Positions 24,201-35,541 of a stretch of 64,000 bases of DNA are shown here, in pieces. Both the position numbers and the translations under genes were made by a program. The notes beneath the pieces are model-generated. The model was not told where the DNA came from. It searched no databases and was given only the letters and a program-made list of their open reading frames with translations. Source of the stretch: Apodospora peruviana (Eukaryota; Ascomycota; Sordariomycetes; Sordariales; Lasiosphaeriaceae); assembly GCA_033439685.1 (NCBI GenBank), contig JAUEDM010000008.1, positions 1,302,001 to 1,366,000 on the forward strand, written 5' to 3'. Every line of letters starts with the position of its first letter. Within the stretch, counting starts at the first letter, position 1.

Positions 24201-26430
24201 TCTGATGCATGCCATGGGGGAAAGAAAGCTGTGTGACGCGATCTATCATCAGGGTCTCGAAAGCTTGATGTTGTATCTTTCACCCGACTGCCCCTCTCCC
24301 GGATCATCAACGGGGATTGACAGTGGACCGCAGCGGAGTGGGGTACAAGCGGGGTGCTGCTGATTCCAAAACCGCAAAACGGACCTGCCAGGCGGGGAAG
24401 GAAGCACCATTTCTGAACCGAACTGCCCGAACAATCACAAGCTGAATGCTCAGATCTTTGTCTCGTCTGCGATCAAGGAAGTCGAGCAAAACAGAAATCA
24501 CGAGAAATGTCGGCAGTTTTACCGACGTGATATTTCGATTATCTCTCGAGCTTCGGCATCACTCCTTTGGGAAGGACGGCTTGATTACACGCATGGCTAA
24601 GATGCTTGTCAGCTGCGTGGCTAGATGCAACCATTTGATCGCTTTCCCACCCTCTGTTCTCCGGGCCATCCACCATCCACCGGGCCCCTCCATCAGTACT
24701 CGGTTACTCCTCACATGGCTTTCGGGACCAGACGGCAGTCTCGCGAGACCAAAGCTCTCGATCCGGGGTGCATTTGAAGGCCATGATTCGCGGTCGCTTC
24801 GTCGCAGGTGACCCAAGCTTGGGGATCGGCCCAACACGGAAGACAAAAGATCACGACATCACGACCATCCGTCCAAACAAACACCGTAGTCAGCTTAGTT
24901 GGCCCCAGGGATGATTTGCGCCTCATCCATCTAATCTCGAGCTATGAGGACCACCACTAGCCCGTGCAAATGGATTGTACTCAGCCTTAAAGGCAGTGAG
25001 TGATCTGTGGTTGAAGCTCCACTGATGAATACGCGGCCCGAGATTATCCAAGGTCACCTACTTGCTGCGCTGGTCTGGCGTTGAAGACTTGAAACGGAGC
25101 AACACCACCGCTCCGTGGTTTGCGTGGCATGCTGAGCGAACGACTCGTGGTCCATCGCGCTGTCACTGTTACCAGTCGCGTCGGGCAGCACCACTGTATG
25201 CTCCCAGCCACTGGCAGACCGCCGGGCCACCTCACGACACCTGGTAGGCAGACACGGCAGAGAACGTAGCTCAGCCTGTCTACCAGAAAGTAATATCATG
25301 AAAAGCGGTCGCAATTGCGAATTGAGGAGATGGGGTGGCATGCCGTATTGGTCCACAGCCCATTCACGTTAGGTTCACCGACACAATGCTTGAATGCCAC
25401 CCAGCTTCTCGGGCGAGCTGACATGGTGATCCGGATTCGTCAAACGGCAGCCAATGCCCAGTCGGTCGGCAATGTGGCTCTCGATCCACAGCCACTCAGC
25501 TGTCCTCGCTGCCTCCCGCCGACCGAAACGGGGTAATCATGGCGATCTCGGGCTGGCTGGCGAGATCCGGGGGTTGTGGCATCCGAGTGCCTTCATCCTC
25601 TTGCTCCCCTTTCGCCTTGTAATGGATGCATCTCGTTATCGAACAACGCAGCTGGACAGCAGTCAGGCATCTACACAATGAATGTCATGAGCCTTTTGAT
25701 TTTCCCAACAGACATGGTTGCCATAACATATCACATTGGACTTGGGACACGTCAAGTCAAATGGTGATTTCTTTTATGTATACCAAGCCCTGTCCTCCAC
25801 GACAACTCGGTTCCTGGAGCCGAACAATAAGCACCACGACAAGAGACGTGTTTACATTACCACCTTGTCTGGTCCTTAGGTCCTTACTGCCTCGTACCCT
25901 ATCTTCGTATTACCTCAAGAGTCAGCAATCCTTCCCAACAAGTCGCCTCCTTTACGACGAGAGGGCAGAATCTTACATAGAGTTCGCCTACCGTCGCAGC
26001 TGTACAACACGAACACGGAACAGCGGTCACGCACTGCACATTGGCCTCGATATACCCCGTCACCTGTATTATTCACAGTTGTGTACACTCAGACTACTGT
26101 ACCCAGCGCTGCGAGGTTCTTTTCGCCGCCCAAGGCACAACGTTAACTCAACTCTGTTGAAGACATTCAAGACTCCAAGAGTCGATCTGCTACAATACTC
26201 GGTGTTATTTGCGTCATATTCCAGGTTCAAAGCCCCGAAAGGACGGTAGGGCTGCAAGGTTGAAGATCACAGTGAAGCAAAGCATCCAGAGGCGCTGGCC
26301 AAACACTTGACGGAGATCCAACCCGACGGACTCTCAGCCCCAGGGAAACCCTGCGCATCCCCTCCGTTTTCTCAGCCGAATCCTTAGCCCCACGACACGC
26401 AGCTGGGTCACCGTTTCGAGTTTCCGACGC
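21203..26430. other. Gene-poor region
   Basis: About 5.2 kb without a gene I can support. 21.3-22.6 kb is AT-rich. Several open frames of 60-207 codons exist on both strands, but their composition (Arg/Ser/Pro-rich, no hydrophobic pattern or splice-consistent extension) looks non-coding. The minus-strand frame at 23354-23788 is the most protein-like, with no recognisable family. Confidence 0.45.
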
Positions 26431-28123
26431 CAAAAATCTGAAAGGTATACCCCCTTTCGCACCCTCTGCTTTCCCATCTGTCAAAATCGACACCAACACC
26501 AACACCAGCACCAGCGCCAGCGCCAGCGCCAGCGCCAGCGGACGGGAACTTGTGTCTCCCGTTGAACCGTTGCAGCTTCGAGCGAAGTACGTACGGGTAT
26601 ACCGAGATCCGTTGGCTCAGTGTCCGCAGCGGGATCTGCGCTGGAAGCGGTGTCTTCACCGGGTGGTGGTGGCGGCGACAGGCAACCTGGAAGGTCGTCC
26701 AAGTCAATCAGGTTCCGTTTTTGGACGGTCCAACCAAGTACGGGCGCTCACCACAACGTCATACATCTCCAACTTTTGCTGGTTTTCTCGCCTGCGCCTT
26801 GGCCCGTAATCCGACCGGCCCGGACGCAGTCAGAAAAGCAAGTGATATCTTGGCTGACCCTTTTGAGAGCAGTTCCAGTCGGGCCCTATTTAATTACAAG
26901 GGACGCCTACTTTAGCTATACTTCGGGATCGTAAAATAGTTTGAGTTCTCGACTTTTCGCGCAACCACTAGTGCCTATATTACCACAGTAATATTAATAA
27001 TACCTACGCCCCTTCTCGAACCCAAGGGCTCATCGTCTCCAAAGGCCTTCAACATTCAGCCGTGCCTCTTCAAGCTCGAAGCTCCTGCAGTTGCTGCACA
27101 TCAAAAAGGCCAGGCCTGTCTCGTCCTGCAACACCAACACCAAAAGTACGGTCCAGACTGCCGCGGAAGCGCCAGCTGAACGGTTGCACGGACAAGCAAA
27201 CGCCGTTTCTCCAATCCCGGCCGATAAGGCTCCCCTCCATCAACAAATACCCCGCGCTTCTCTCATCGCTATTGCGAGGTAGGGAGGTCAGCGATCCATC
27301 CCAACTCCACCGGGTCGACCGAATCGTTACGATAGCGGACACGTACCCCGCGTTTTCCTTGCGCCCGCCCGAACTCTGTTAATTGAAGGACGACCGACGC
27401 CCTACCTACGACGCCAAAAGGCAAAAAGGCAGCAACCAACCACCGAAATTCTGTTTCTTAAGACAAGACAGCCTCCTGTCTCAGGTTTTTTGGGTTTTGC
27501 TATTCTTCTGCAATATCTGCCTCCTGCCTGGTCTTGTGCAGGAAAGCCGGCCCAACGTGTTGCTAGTTTCCCACCAACAACGTCTCTATTACGACCCATT
27601 TTCAGGCCGCCTTGTACAGCCCGCAGCCCTGCATTTGCTTGCGCGTTTGCTTGCTGGCCAAGCCTTTTGATCCTGTGTCACCGCCAGGCCACAACAACGC
27701 CAGCCACAACAAGGCGCTTGTTTTATGACCCAGACAACACCGGACCTGCGACCTAGAACCGCGTACAGCTTGGTTTATTAGCGGAGCAGTTCTCCTCTTG
27801 CGCAGCACCAAAGCGGCTCTACTCTTTCTCTCCCCTCTCTCTCTTTGCTTGCTCAAAACAACAAAGAACAAACTCCACCGGCATTCTCCTCTACCTGCCT
27901 TCCCAGTGGGGAAATTCCCGATTAGGAAGCTTGCCAACTTTGGTTGCTGTGCTATTTAATGCCCGCCGCCTCTCATCATCCATCGCAATCCGCCCCTCGT
28001 TCAACTTATCCTGTTGCTGCCTCCATCAACAGTTCGAAATCCGGGGTATACCCAACAAAGCATTGTGCTTCTCCGCAGCCTTCTGCCAGACAGCAGCAGC
28101 ACACTCGCAACACATCATCCATA
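26431..28123 (+). promoter_or_regulatory. Long pyrimidine-rich leader/promoter of the small acidic protein gene
   Basis: About 1.7 kb upstream of the ATG at 28124 is rich in C/T and CAA/CAG runs with many short upstream open frames. This looks like the long, uORF-bearing 5' leader of a developmentally regulated fungal gene, possibly with leader introns. The transcription start cannot be placed. Confidence 0.35.
26491..26540. repeat. Short CCAACA/CCAGCG minisatellite
   Basis: Tandem hexamers drift from CACCAA to CACCAG to CGCCAG over about 50 bp. Shadow frames read through them as Gly-Ala or Gly-Val repeats and are not real proteins. Confidence 0.8.
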
Positions 28124-28462
28124 ATGTCTTCACCGCAGACATCACACAGCAATCGGGCATCACAGCCCTACATGATTGTCCCCGACTCCACGACAAGTCA
28201 GATCGATTTGGCAACATCATCGTGGATGGTCGCCACAGTCATCGAGGATGACGATCTCATGTTTGGCGGCAAGCCACTCAGCGCCTGGTACGAGGAAGAC
28301 CGGAGACGGTTAAGCACCGGCGACGAGGAGGAGGAACGGAGAGGTCGTCAACGCGAGCGTGTCAGGATCGAGACGCACCACCACCAATACCACCATCACC
28401 ATCAACAACAACAACAACAACAACAACAACACACGAAAAAGAACAAGGACCTGAAGCAATAA
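28124..28462 (+). CDS. Small acidic conserved fungal protein with His/Gln tail
   Basis: 112-aa protein without introns. The N-terminal 70 residues are Ser/Asp-rich and contain PYMIVPDSTTSQIDLATSSW and then DDDLMFGGKPLSAWYEEDRR. I associate that compact core with short conserved hypothetical proteins of filamentous ascomycetes, but know no function for it. The C-terminal 35 residues are Arg/Glu-rich and then a simple repeat, HHHQYHHHH followed by nine Gln, encoded by CAC/CAT and a pure CAA run (28403-28431), ending in Lys. The tail is likely length-variable between strains. No signal peptide or membrane segment. The ATG at 28124 is chosen because the conserved part begins here and upstream in-frame sequence is low-complexity leader. 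Confidence 0.65.
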   Translation: MSSPQTSHSNRASQPYMIVPDSTTSQIDLATSSWMVATVIEDDDLMFGGKPLSAWYEEDRRRLSTGDEEEERRGRQRERVRIETHHHQYHHHHQQQQQQQQQHTKKNKDLKQ

Positions 28463-30753
28463 AAAGATTGTTACTTCTTGCCCTTGCATATCGCTCATTT
28501 TTCTCATCTGCCGGACACTGACCTTCCGTCTACACACAACATATCCGTGTATCTCCCGACAGTGTCTGGCAGCCAGCAGCCCGACTTGCACCAGAGGCCA
28601 GCGAGGCATACCGAGCCGATGTGACACAGACCGGGTAGCCAATTGGAGTCGCGAGGTCTGCGGCTTGCATGTGTTGCACACACACCGCCCGCCGCCCGCC
28701 GGCCCGGTGAGGGGTGGAGATGTACGGCAGCATATGCGCAAGTCCGGTGTCTCACGACATCGTCATCTGAGACCATCGGCGGTGCATCATCACCTGTTTT
28801 TTTGTTGAGAGCTGCTTTTTATACGGACGGACTGCGTACTGGCATCCATTCCGATTTACTCCGACACACCCGCCGGCCGAGACAGACGTCCGGGCTACTT
28901 GCATTTCACTCAAAACCTCCGCGACCCGAAGGTTTCACTATCAATCTTTTTCCCGCTCACTACGTCTAAATTGCATTCTAGATGGGTTTTGGGGATTTAG
29001 CCTGCATATTTTTGCTTTCGATACCTTGCTTTTTTTTTTTTTTTTTTTCTCGTTTTGCATTGGGTACGGTGTTCCCATTGTTATTTTTTTTTTCTTTTTC
29101 TTGGGGTTCATGATATCCACGACGACTACTTACCACCTACTAGTACTTACACTCAAAGGACACAAGACATACTTGTGGAGACACATTTGGCGTGATGGGA
29201 GTTATATTGCTCTTTTGGGGACACGGGGGGATTATTACACCGGGAAATTGAATATGCTTGCTAAGGGATAGGTTTTCCGTTCGTTGGCAGTGACGCGTAA
29301 TTACTCACTCAGTCACTGGACATTGGACAAATGGGAGGAAGGCAATGTCAAAACGTCCATACATGTTACAAATTGAAATATTATCAAATCCAGTGTTCTG
29401 CTATCGTATGATTTTGGTGAGAAGAAGTGGCGAGTAAGTCATTCCGGGAACAGGAAGAGGAACATACGAAGATCCCATGTGAATGGACCATTCCCAGCGA
29501 TCGGGTTCAGATCAGGTCCCTCCTGATTGATTATTTTAGGTAAACTCTGTAAAGCTTTGTTTGTTTGGTCCGGTTTGGTCTGTCTGGTCGCCACAGACGG
29601 AGACAGACAGACAGACGCGTTCGGTCGGTGAACTGTTTGCCATCATGATGGACTGATCGTGGCGGGCGCAAGGTTCTTTGTTGCACATGTTCTTGTCCAA
29701 TCGGAGGATCCGGATCGATGATGAATTATGGAGTTCACTCCAGTAGCTACCTAGGTCGGTCGCCGCAGGCATGGGATTTGGCAGAGGACCCTGTGGAAGA
29801 ACTTCTTTGTTTCTTTGGATGTATGTGGGCGTGCGGGTGTGGCTGTTTCTGTCAACACTGTGGCTACCTAGAGATGGGATATTCCGAATAGCGTTGCCAG
29901 GTTGGATTCACAGTGTGGATGTCCTTTGTTATCTTTGTTGGTGTTATAAAGGCTGAACAACTCGCAAGGGGATTACTTTGTTACTGTGGTGGACAAGGAT
30001 TTGTATACGGTGTGTGAAGACTGTGTCTTTGTCGAGTTCCACGTGGATTTTAGTTTCCCTTTTGTGGATGGCTGTAAAGAGAGGGTCGGGCGCTCCTTTT
30101 TGTCCAAGTCTTTTGGAGGACAGGCTCACTTCAAGCCATGCCATGCGGTGGTTATAATTAGGAAGTTGTCCGTCGGTGTCTCCCGTGAACGATGGTTCTT
30201 TCAGCCTTTTCAAAGAGAATATACGACGTGCGGGAGCTTCGAGCCATGCCATGCCATGGCCGGCCGGCCCATGCCGCTTGTGGTCGGTGAACGTCCAGTC
30301 GTGAGCCTTATAGTTCAGGCCTTGAGCCAGCCACATGGGGGCTCCCTTTGAGTTCAATGTTTCTTGGTCTTTGCCAGCCTCCTCGGTATTGTCATTACGC
30401 AATACATCCCTGCCTTGTTTGAGAACTTGGTTCCTTCGAGCAGTGGATTTGGTTCCGAAACGTATGGGAACTTGATGAACAGGTTGTATTAAACATTGGA
30501 AAAATAGTAAAATTTAATTAGATAAGTAGCAAAATAAGGACTCTATCTAGCTGGTGCAAACAATGTGAGTTAATATTGTGGTCACAAAACGTGCGGTGCA
30601 GGCAGGTATAACGAAGTCCCTCAGTCGAAACGGCAATGGCATAGACCAGTTACATATCGCTAAATTGAGCCGCATAACTTGGGTCTGAAGTCGAAGTTAA
30701 ACCCATCTATAAGTCTCAGTCTGCTCCCGTTTTCCCCACCCTTTCCGTCCTCT
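28463..30753. other. Intergenic region with poly-T tracts
   Basis: No supported gene. Includes a 19-nt T run (29030-29048) and a second T-rich run at 29083-29100. Opposite open frames at 29944-30402 contain a short internal duplication (MAWLE...S.KRL twice on the minus strand) but no family signature. Confidence 0.45.
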
Positions 30754-31916
30754 TTATCGTTCGTGAGTGTCTGGTTTCCGGCCATAAATGGCCCGGAAAG
30801 TAAAGTATGGCTCGCTTGAATAGTCTCCCAATCCTTCCCGAAACGATGCGACTAGTTCAAGCACACGCTCGGGGCTCCAGCCCTGACCCGCGGCAAGGGG
30901 AGTCTCGGCAATGGCTTGGGCACCTTGGCTGAGTATGAGTCTCATATTATTTCCTACCTCCTTAAGGCGTTTGTTTGCACACCAGCCACCTATTGGTATC
31001 TTCCAGAATTTCTCTGTGGTGCCCTCGAAGCCCGACGTCTTCGACCAGCCGCAGCAACCGACCCTCGTCGGACAGGGTATGGTCGACACCCAGTGCTTCC
31101 AATCCCTGGTTGACGTGTGTCCAGAATTGGCAGTTAATTTCGCCCTCTGCGTTGACTACCTTTTGATGAAATGGGTGATAGTCGATATACTGAAGTTCCA
31201 CCCATCCTCCCAGACTAAGATATCTAATGAGCGCAGCGATGTTACTTGGTGTTGTTTGACTCGGTGGGTATTTGAAACTCTACACACTTGAAAGTTTGTC
31301 CCAGGAATTTTGGCCGGTCTTTGACCGCTAATGTCATGTCGCGAGCATGAACGTAGTTGATTGTGCGGCGAGGCGAACACAGCTCATCCAGCAGCCAGTC
31401 TTGCTCGACGTCATCGAGGGAACATTCCACATTGGGAGGGACGAAGCTCGGTTGGTTAGGTCTGTAGTCGAACCCATACACATGCGTATTCGGGTGCATA
31501 TCACCAACTGTATTTGAAAATAGAGAGTTAGCCACGTACTGAAAGCAACATCGTAACCTATGAATATTGTGGACGCGGGGGGGAAACGGGGAGTTGCTCT
31601 ACTCACCCTCGATGGCCCAAATTGTTCCGGTACCTACATCAACAACTCCTGTCGGTTCCTCCAACTGGTCTTTGACGCGAGCAAAAATGATATCACCGCC
31701 TAGCACTATCAACATGCAATGCTTGAAATATTCTAGCTCCAACAACTCCTCTCCCACGGGAAAATAGTATCGCCATTCCGCGGCTGGATGAGGGCAGTGA
31801 CGGTTGAAACACGAAGAGGTCAACGACATAGAGTCTAACGACTCGAATAATGCTGTGGTTGAATTGGCTGATACTGAAAGCGGCCAATGAGGTTTGGCGG
31901 TCGGTTTGGGTGTCAG
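30754..31916 (-). pseudogene. Decayed LaeA-like SAM-dependent methyltransferase
   Basis: Reads as the Rossmann methyltransferase type annotated as LaeA-like in fungi. Segments: EWRYYFPVGEELLELEYFKH, the SAM motif VVDVGTGTIWAIE, then VGDMHPNTHVYGFDYRPNQP and FVPPNVECSLDDVEQDWL, then GGWVELQYIDYHPF and FWTHVNQGLEALGVD. Splicing is still traceable (introns 31508-31606 and 31215-31287). Damage: motif I lacks the third glycine of the usual GTGTGIWAI (about 31620-31632). A 1-nt insertion near 31028-31034 shifts the frame between EDVG and FEGTTEKFWKIPIGGW. The remainder to the stop at 30754 (GWSPERVLELVASFREGL..YFTFRAIYGRKP) is family-like but out of frame. Upstream it is continuous with a ULD protein in the same frame. 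Family assignment good; non-functionality likely unless the shift is a sequence error. Confidence 0.75.
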
Positions 31917-33407
31917 TTCGTGCCGAGATATGATCCGGATCCTTCTGAAGTTCGCGAGAATCCCCTGGTAACTCCTCAGATTGTTCATTTTCCGTCTGGT
32001 CTTCTTTGATTGTCGACCTACCCCAGAAGGCATCCCCCTGGACAAAGATCCGGAAGATCCCGAGATATGGGAGTCACCATGGTCAACAGCATTAGTATGA
32101 GTGCCATCGGACTGAGTTGTTGGCTCAACAATTTCTTGCACCCTGCGGTATATCACTCCGCACTTGTGACTGACAACCATGGTCAGCATGGTCATCTATG
32201 TGAGAAGAGTAGCGTGCCTACCATAGTATGTCCACAGACCCATCATGTTCTGGAGGCGCTTGGCAATAGGGACAAAGATTCAGACCGCTGCGTAAGGCTC
32301 CATTATGAGCTGATGTGCTAGTGCTGGCAACATCCACTATAATGGACTTGCGGAATAAGATGCCCATCTCGACCATCTGACCAGGTCTGAATGCTGCTTC
32401 CCAGAGCAGGTTTCGGCTGATATCCCTGGCCGTTGCTCGCTCTTGCAACACAAACTCCTTGCGCTTGATCTTTCCGTAACCCTGCAGACCTTCGAACCTA
32501 ACACGGAGTACCGTGTCAAAGACCTTCCACGACGTGATGAACTGAAGGTGAACGGGGCTAACTCTCCCAATTGCTTCCTCAAGATGAAGGGCTCCTGAAT
32601 CAGCGAGACACGCTCCAAAGGCGAGGACAACGATTGCTGGATCATCATGACGGCTTGGTAAGTGGCAAGCGTTGTCTGAAAACCTTCCTGGCAAACACGA
32701 AGCGTCTGCCTAACCAAAGACCGGATGGAAAACATTATGGCTGTTACCATGCCGAGCTTCCTGTATTCTTGGCGTAGCAAAATGTTCATCGAGTTTATGA
32801 GACTCGAATTTGTGTCCATATCTTCCCGAAGAAGCTCCAGATCACCCAGAGTGTCGTCTTTCTCTCGGGTGAGTCGTAATGAGAGCTCTCTGAAACATCA
32901 TCAAGACGGGAGTTAGGATATCTAGTCAGCTAATTTTCTAGCTATTGGATGACGAGCTGGAGTCACTTACACATTCGCAGTAATCAACAACATACTCAAG
33001 GCGTTGAAGCGAATCGCGATACTGTCCCTGAACTTTGCGATGACGTCCTTCTCCACAAGACGCCATTTAACGGACCCGATGAACCGGTGCGCGGGCCGGG
33101 GCGAAGGGTTACTCCCCAATGCCGCATCGTATTTGGCCAGGGTGGTATTATGGAATTGCGCGAGGCAGGCTTTGCAGGCTGAGACCTCCTCGGTCAGCGC
33201 GGTCGCCAACAAGCCAACACGATTCTTATGTCTCTCAACCATCAGTGCCGATTCGAGAAACGCCCGCTCGAGCGATCGAAGCTCGTCCGACAGGGCTCAA
33301 TACTCCTTTGCTGAGCCGCGAGCTTCATCGATGCAGGTAAGGATTTACTTGGCAAGAAGACAGACGGAAATGATGTCTCCGACGGATCCAAACGTAGGGG
33401 CCGACAT
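31917..33407 (-). pseudogene. Decayed ubiquitin-like-domain (ULD) protein with zinc ribbon
   Basis: The start is MSAPTFGSVGDIISVCLLAK at 33407. After it come two in-frame stops, TAA at 33345-33347 and TGA at 33297-33299, within sequence that otherwise aligns to the family (ILTCIDEARGSAKEY, then ALSDELRSLERAFLE). Both are one C-to-T change from CAA and CGA. Exons 33407-32971, 32889-32222 and 32169 onward splice with GT..AG ends. A 1-nt deletion near 32578-32585 breaks EPFIL from EEAIGRVSPVHLQFITSW. The ULD core follows (VFDTVLRVRFEGLQGYGKIKR, then EFVLQERATARDI, then FRPGQMVEMGILFR). A zinc ribbon forms across the second intron (CPYC..CHKC), and the usual basic end is present (NFRRIRIISRHE). 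Such proteins are abundant, paralogous and of unknown role. The frame continues into the methyltransferase. Confidence 0.75.
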
Positions 33408-33587
33408 CTTCAAGGTGTGTCAGTTGCGGTTGGGTCATGTAACAAGGGATTGGGGACACAGCAGATGAGAGGCAAGATGGAAGTGGGCAAGCATCATCCG
33501 ACGGTCCAGAATCTGCCTTGGGATGCAAAGTTTGCAAATCTGCCCGGAGAGCGGGGAGTGCAGGATGCCTCACCACAAAGGACGCCA

Positions 33588-33962
33588 TCAAGGGCTTAAC
33601 TTGGAGCCACGCCTGTGATCATTCATTTCTTTCCCAGTTTTGTCAAATCTCCAGACATCGGTCACTTGCTCTGTCATTCCTGGCTTGATACGGAGTACGG
33701 CGTGAAACACAGATGCATTTACTCGACCCTCTTCCGACCATTTCACGTAATTAATGAAGGGCCAGATTGATAACAATTTCCCAATTCCATTAATGCTCCG
33801 CAGAGTCAGGTATCGTATCCAGCTAGCATCGCAAATTAGGTCAGTAGACAAGTCTAACGCGCAACTAATAAGTCTAAACTTCCTTGACAAAGTTGGAGAC
33901 TTGGTACCCATACGCAAAGTCCTCCGTGTATCTATCCTTCTATAACTTGAAATGCAAGCCAT
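33588..33962 (-). pseudogene. Fragment of a possible NTF2/SnoaL-like protein
   Basis: A 124-codon minus-strand frame whose second half is strikingly protein-like: KWSEEGRVNASVFHAVLRIK, then TEQVTDVWRFDKTGKEMNDH. The ending VWRFDKTGK resembles the last strands of NTF2/SnoaL-like folds. The first half has low-complexity Ser/Arg content and may be intron or decayed. No good start or partner exon was found, so it is listed as a fragment. Confidence 0.3.
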
Positions 33963-34049
33963 AACCGATGCGTCAGTTCAATTAGTAAGTATCCATAAGC
34001 AATAGGCAAACTCCGAACAATTGTATGCAAGCCCTCAGTCAACTAATCC

Positions 34050-35541
34050 TCAAGTAGAATCCTCATCGTGGCCCGGCCACATAATCTCACGCTTGCGTAC
34101 CGCCATGGCACAACGAATCGCAATAAACGCCCACGCCAGAAACAATAAAGCCGTCATGACCGTGCTCATCCACAACAACCCCTCGCTGCTCAACGCGGAC
34201 CCTATCCGTATCGTTGATATCACGAATCCGACGTTCGGGAACACGAAGCTCCACCAGCTCAGGTGAAACCTCCGGTCCGGCATCCCGCTGGCCACAACCG
34301 CCGCCATGGCTGAGACGAAGAACCAAAAGCTCACGCCCCAAAAGAAGATGCCCACGTTGAGTGCGAGCAATCTGATCCCGGCAGCGAGCGTCTCCTGGTC
34401 CCCGTGCTCACTCAGATACCTAATCTGCTGGGAATCGGTCAACGCCTTGAACACCTCCGGCACTCGGTTCGCCATGCCCACCAGCGCCGCACACGTGAAA
34501 CTCGGCGGCCCAACAGCGATAAACATACCCGGCCTCTGCACGGGCAGCCCAAACGCCATCAGCCGCGATAGGTAGGTCGAGTAGAAAAACACCGAGACCC
34601 AGAAACCCAGCCCTTGCGCCGCCAGGCCCGCGCACAAAATCGAAACCGAGTGCTCGGGAGACTGGAGCTTGGAAGCCGCGCCCGCAAGCGTACCGGCCAG
34701 CATCACCGGGAAAATCGGCAAAATCCACGCCGGCGTCATGGTGCTGACCTGCAGCCTCCGCTCTTCCTTGACGGTGAACAGCATGTGGTACTGGAAGACG
34801 GAAGAGGCGAACGTCACGGCGAGGTAGATCCAGAAAGTGATCTCCATGAAATCGGCCAGGGTGTTCCCACCTTCTGCGGGTAGAAACATGCGGCTGTACT
34901 CGGACACGTTGGACAAGATGGCGGCAATCGAGAGCCAGAAGGTTGGAACGAACAGAGCTTCGCCAGGGTGGGTGAATGCGTGGACCAAGGCGTCTTTGTA
35001 AAGTGCGAAACGCAGAGCGATGGCGACGGTGATGAACGCGAAGAAGAGTAGATCCAGGAGGAATATGACAAGACCGATGTAGTCAAGGCCGGGAAAACGG
35101 TGCGGCGTGAGAGCCAGGAGAAGGGCGATGCCGCTTGTTGACATGCTATTCTCACAGGTCAATCAGTGACCATGGTCACTTGCGTGGAATGAATAAATGA
35201 TGGACTTACGTGAGAGTGTACCAGGCAAAGGTAAAATGCAGCAGTCGGCGGCGCCATGGTAAGCTCGGCTGGAGATAGGTCGGGATCCGCTCGAGGATGT
35301 TTCGCGGCGGGCCAGGTGTGGAGGTGGCACCGTCGTATTCCGTGGGGACTTCAGACTTGCGGCGACCGGCGGCGGCGGCGTAAGCAGCAGCGGCCGGGGT
35401 GACGCCACCGGTGACGCCACCGGCAATGGCGGCGGCGGCGCTTGTGGACGGCCCCATAGCGGCGGCCATGGCCCTGAGCGTCGGTTCGGCAGCGCCCGGC
35501 TGGTATGCGCCCGGTTGGTAGTCCATCTCGGCAGTCGCCAT
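34050..35541 (-). CDS. TDT-family transporter (sulfite efflux / C4-dicarboxylate type)
   Basis: Exons 35541-35210 and 35145-34050 (64-nt intron, joined WYTLT|MSTSGIALLL) encode 475 aa. The N-terminus is a long cytosolic low-complexity Ala/Gly region with KSEVPTEYDG. Ten hydrophobic helices of the tellurite-resistance/dicarboxylate transporter (TDT) superfamily follow, with family blocks FTFAWYTLTMSTSG, ALFVPTFWLSIAAI, MTPAWILPIFPVMLAG and HLSWWSFVFPNVGF. Fungal members are the sulfite pump Ssu1 and malate permease Mae1; which one this resembles functionally is not decided. It has a charged C-tail (MAVRKREIMWPGHDEDST). It lies 1.6 kb from the HxxHC protein gene and could serve either housekeeping sulfite/acid export or a local pathway. 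The ATG at 35541 is the first Met of a plausible leader; an upstream in-frame ATG is less likely. Confidence 0.88.

Noticed and set aside
25626..26249. 207-codon plus-strand frame
   Set aside because: Composition (Ser/Thr/Arg/Leu mix), no domain, no start context or splice partner; length is possible by chance in a 5-kb gene-poor stretch.
26491..26540. CRISPR-like spaced repeats
   Set aside because: Plain contiguous hexamer minisatellite in a eukaryotic genome, no spacers.
29944..30402. Opposed 121- and 152-codon frames with a small internal duplication
   Set aside because: Neither strand shows signal peptide, domain or splice-consistent extension; the duplication is short.
33297..33347. 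Intron removing the two ULD stops
   Set aside because: A GTAAAT donor and CAG acceptor exist, but splicing there shifts out of the conserved frame and deletes the well-matching IDEARGSAKEY segment.
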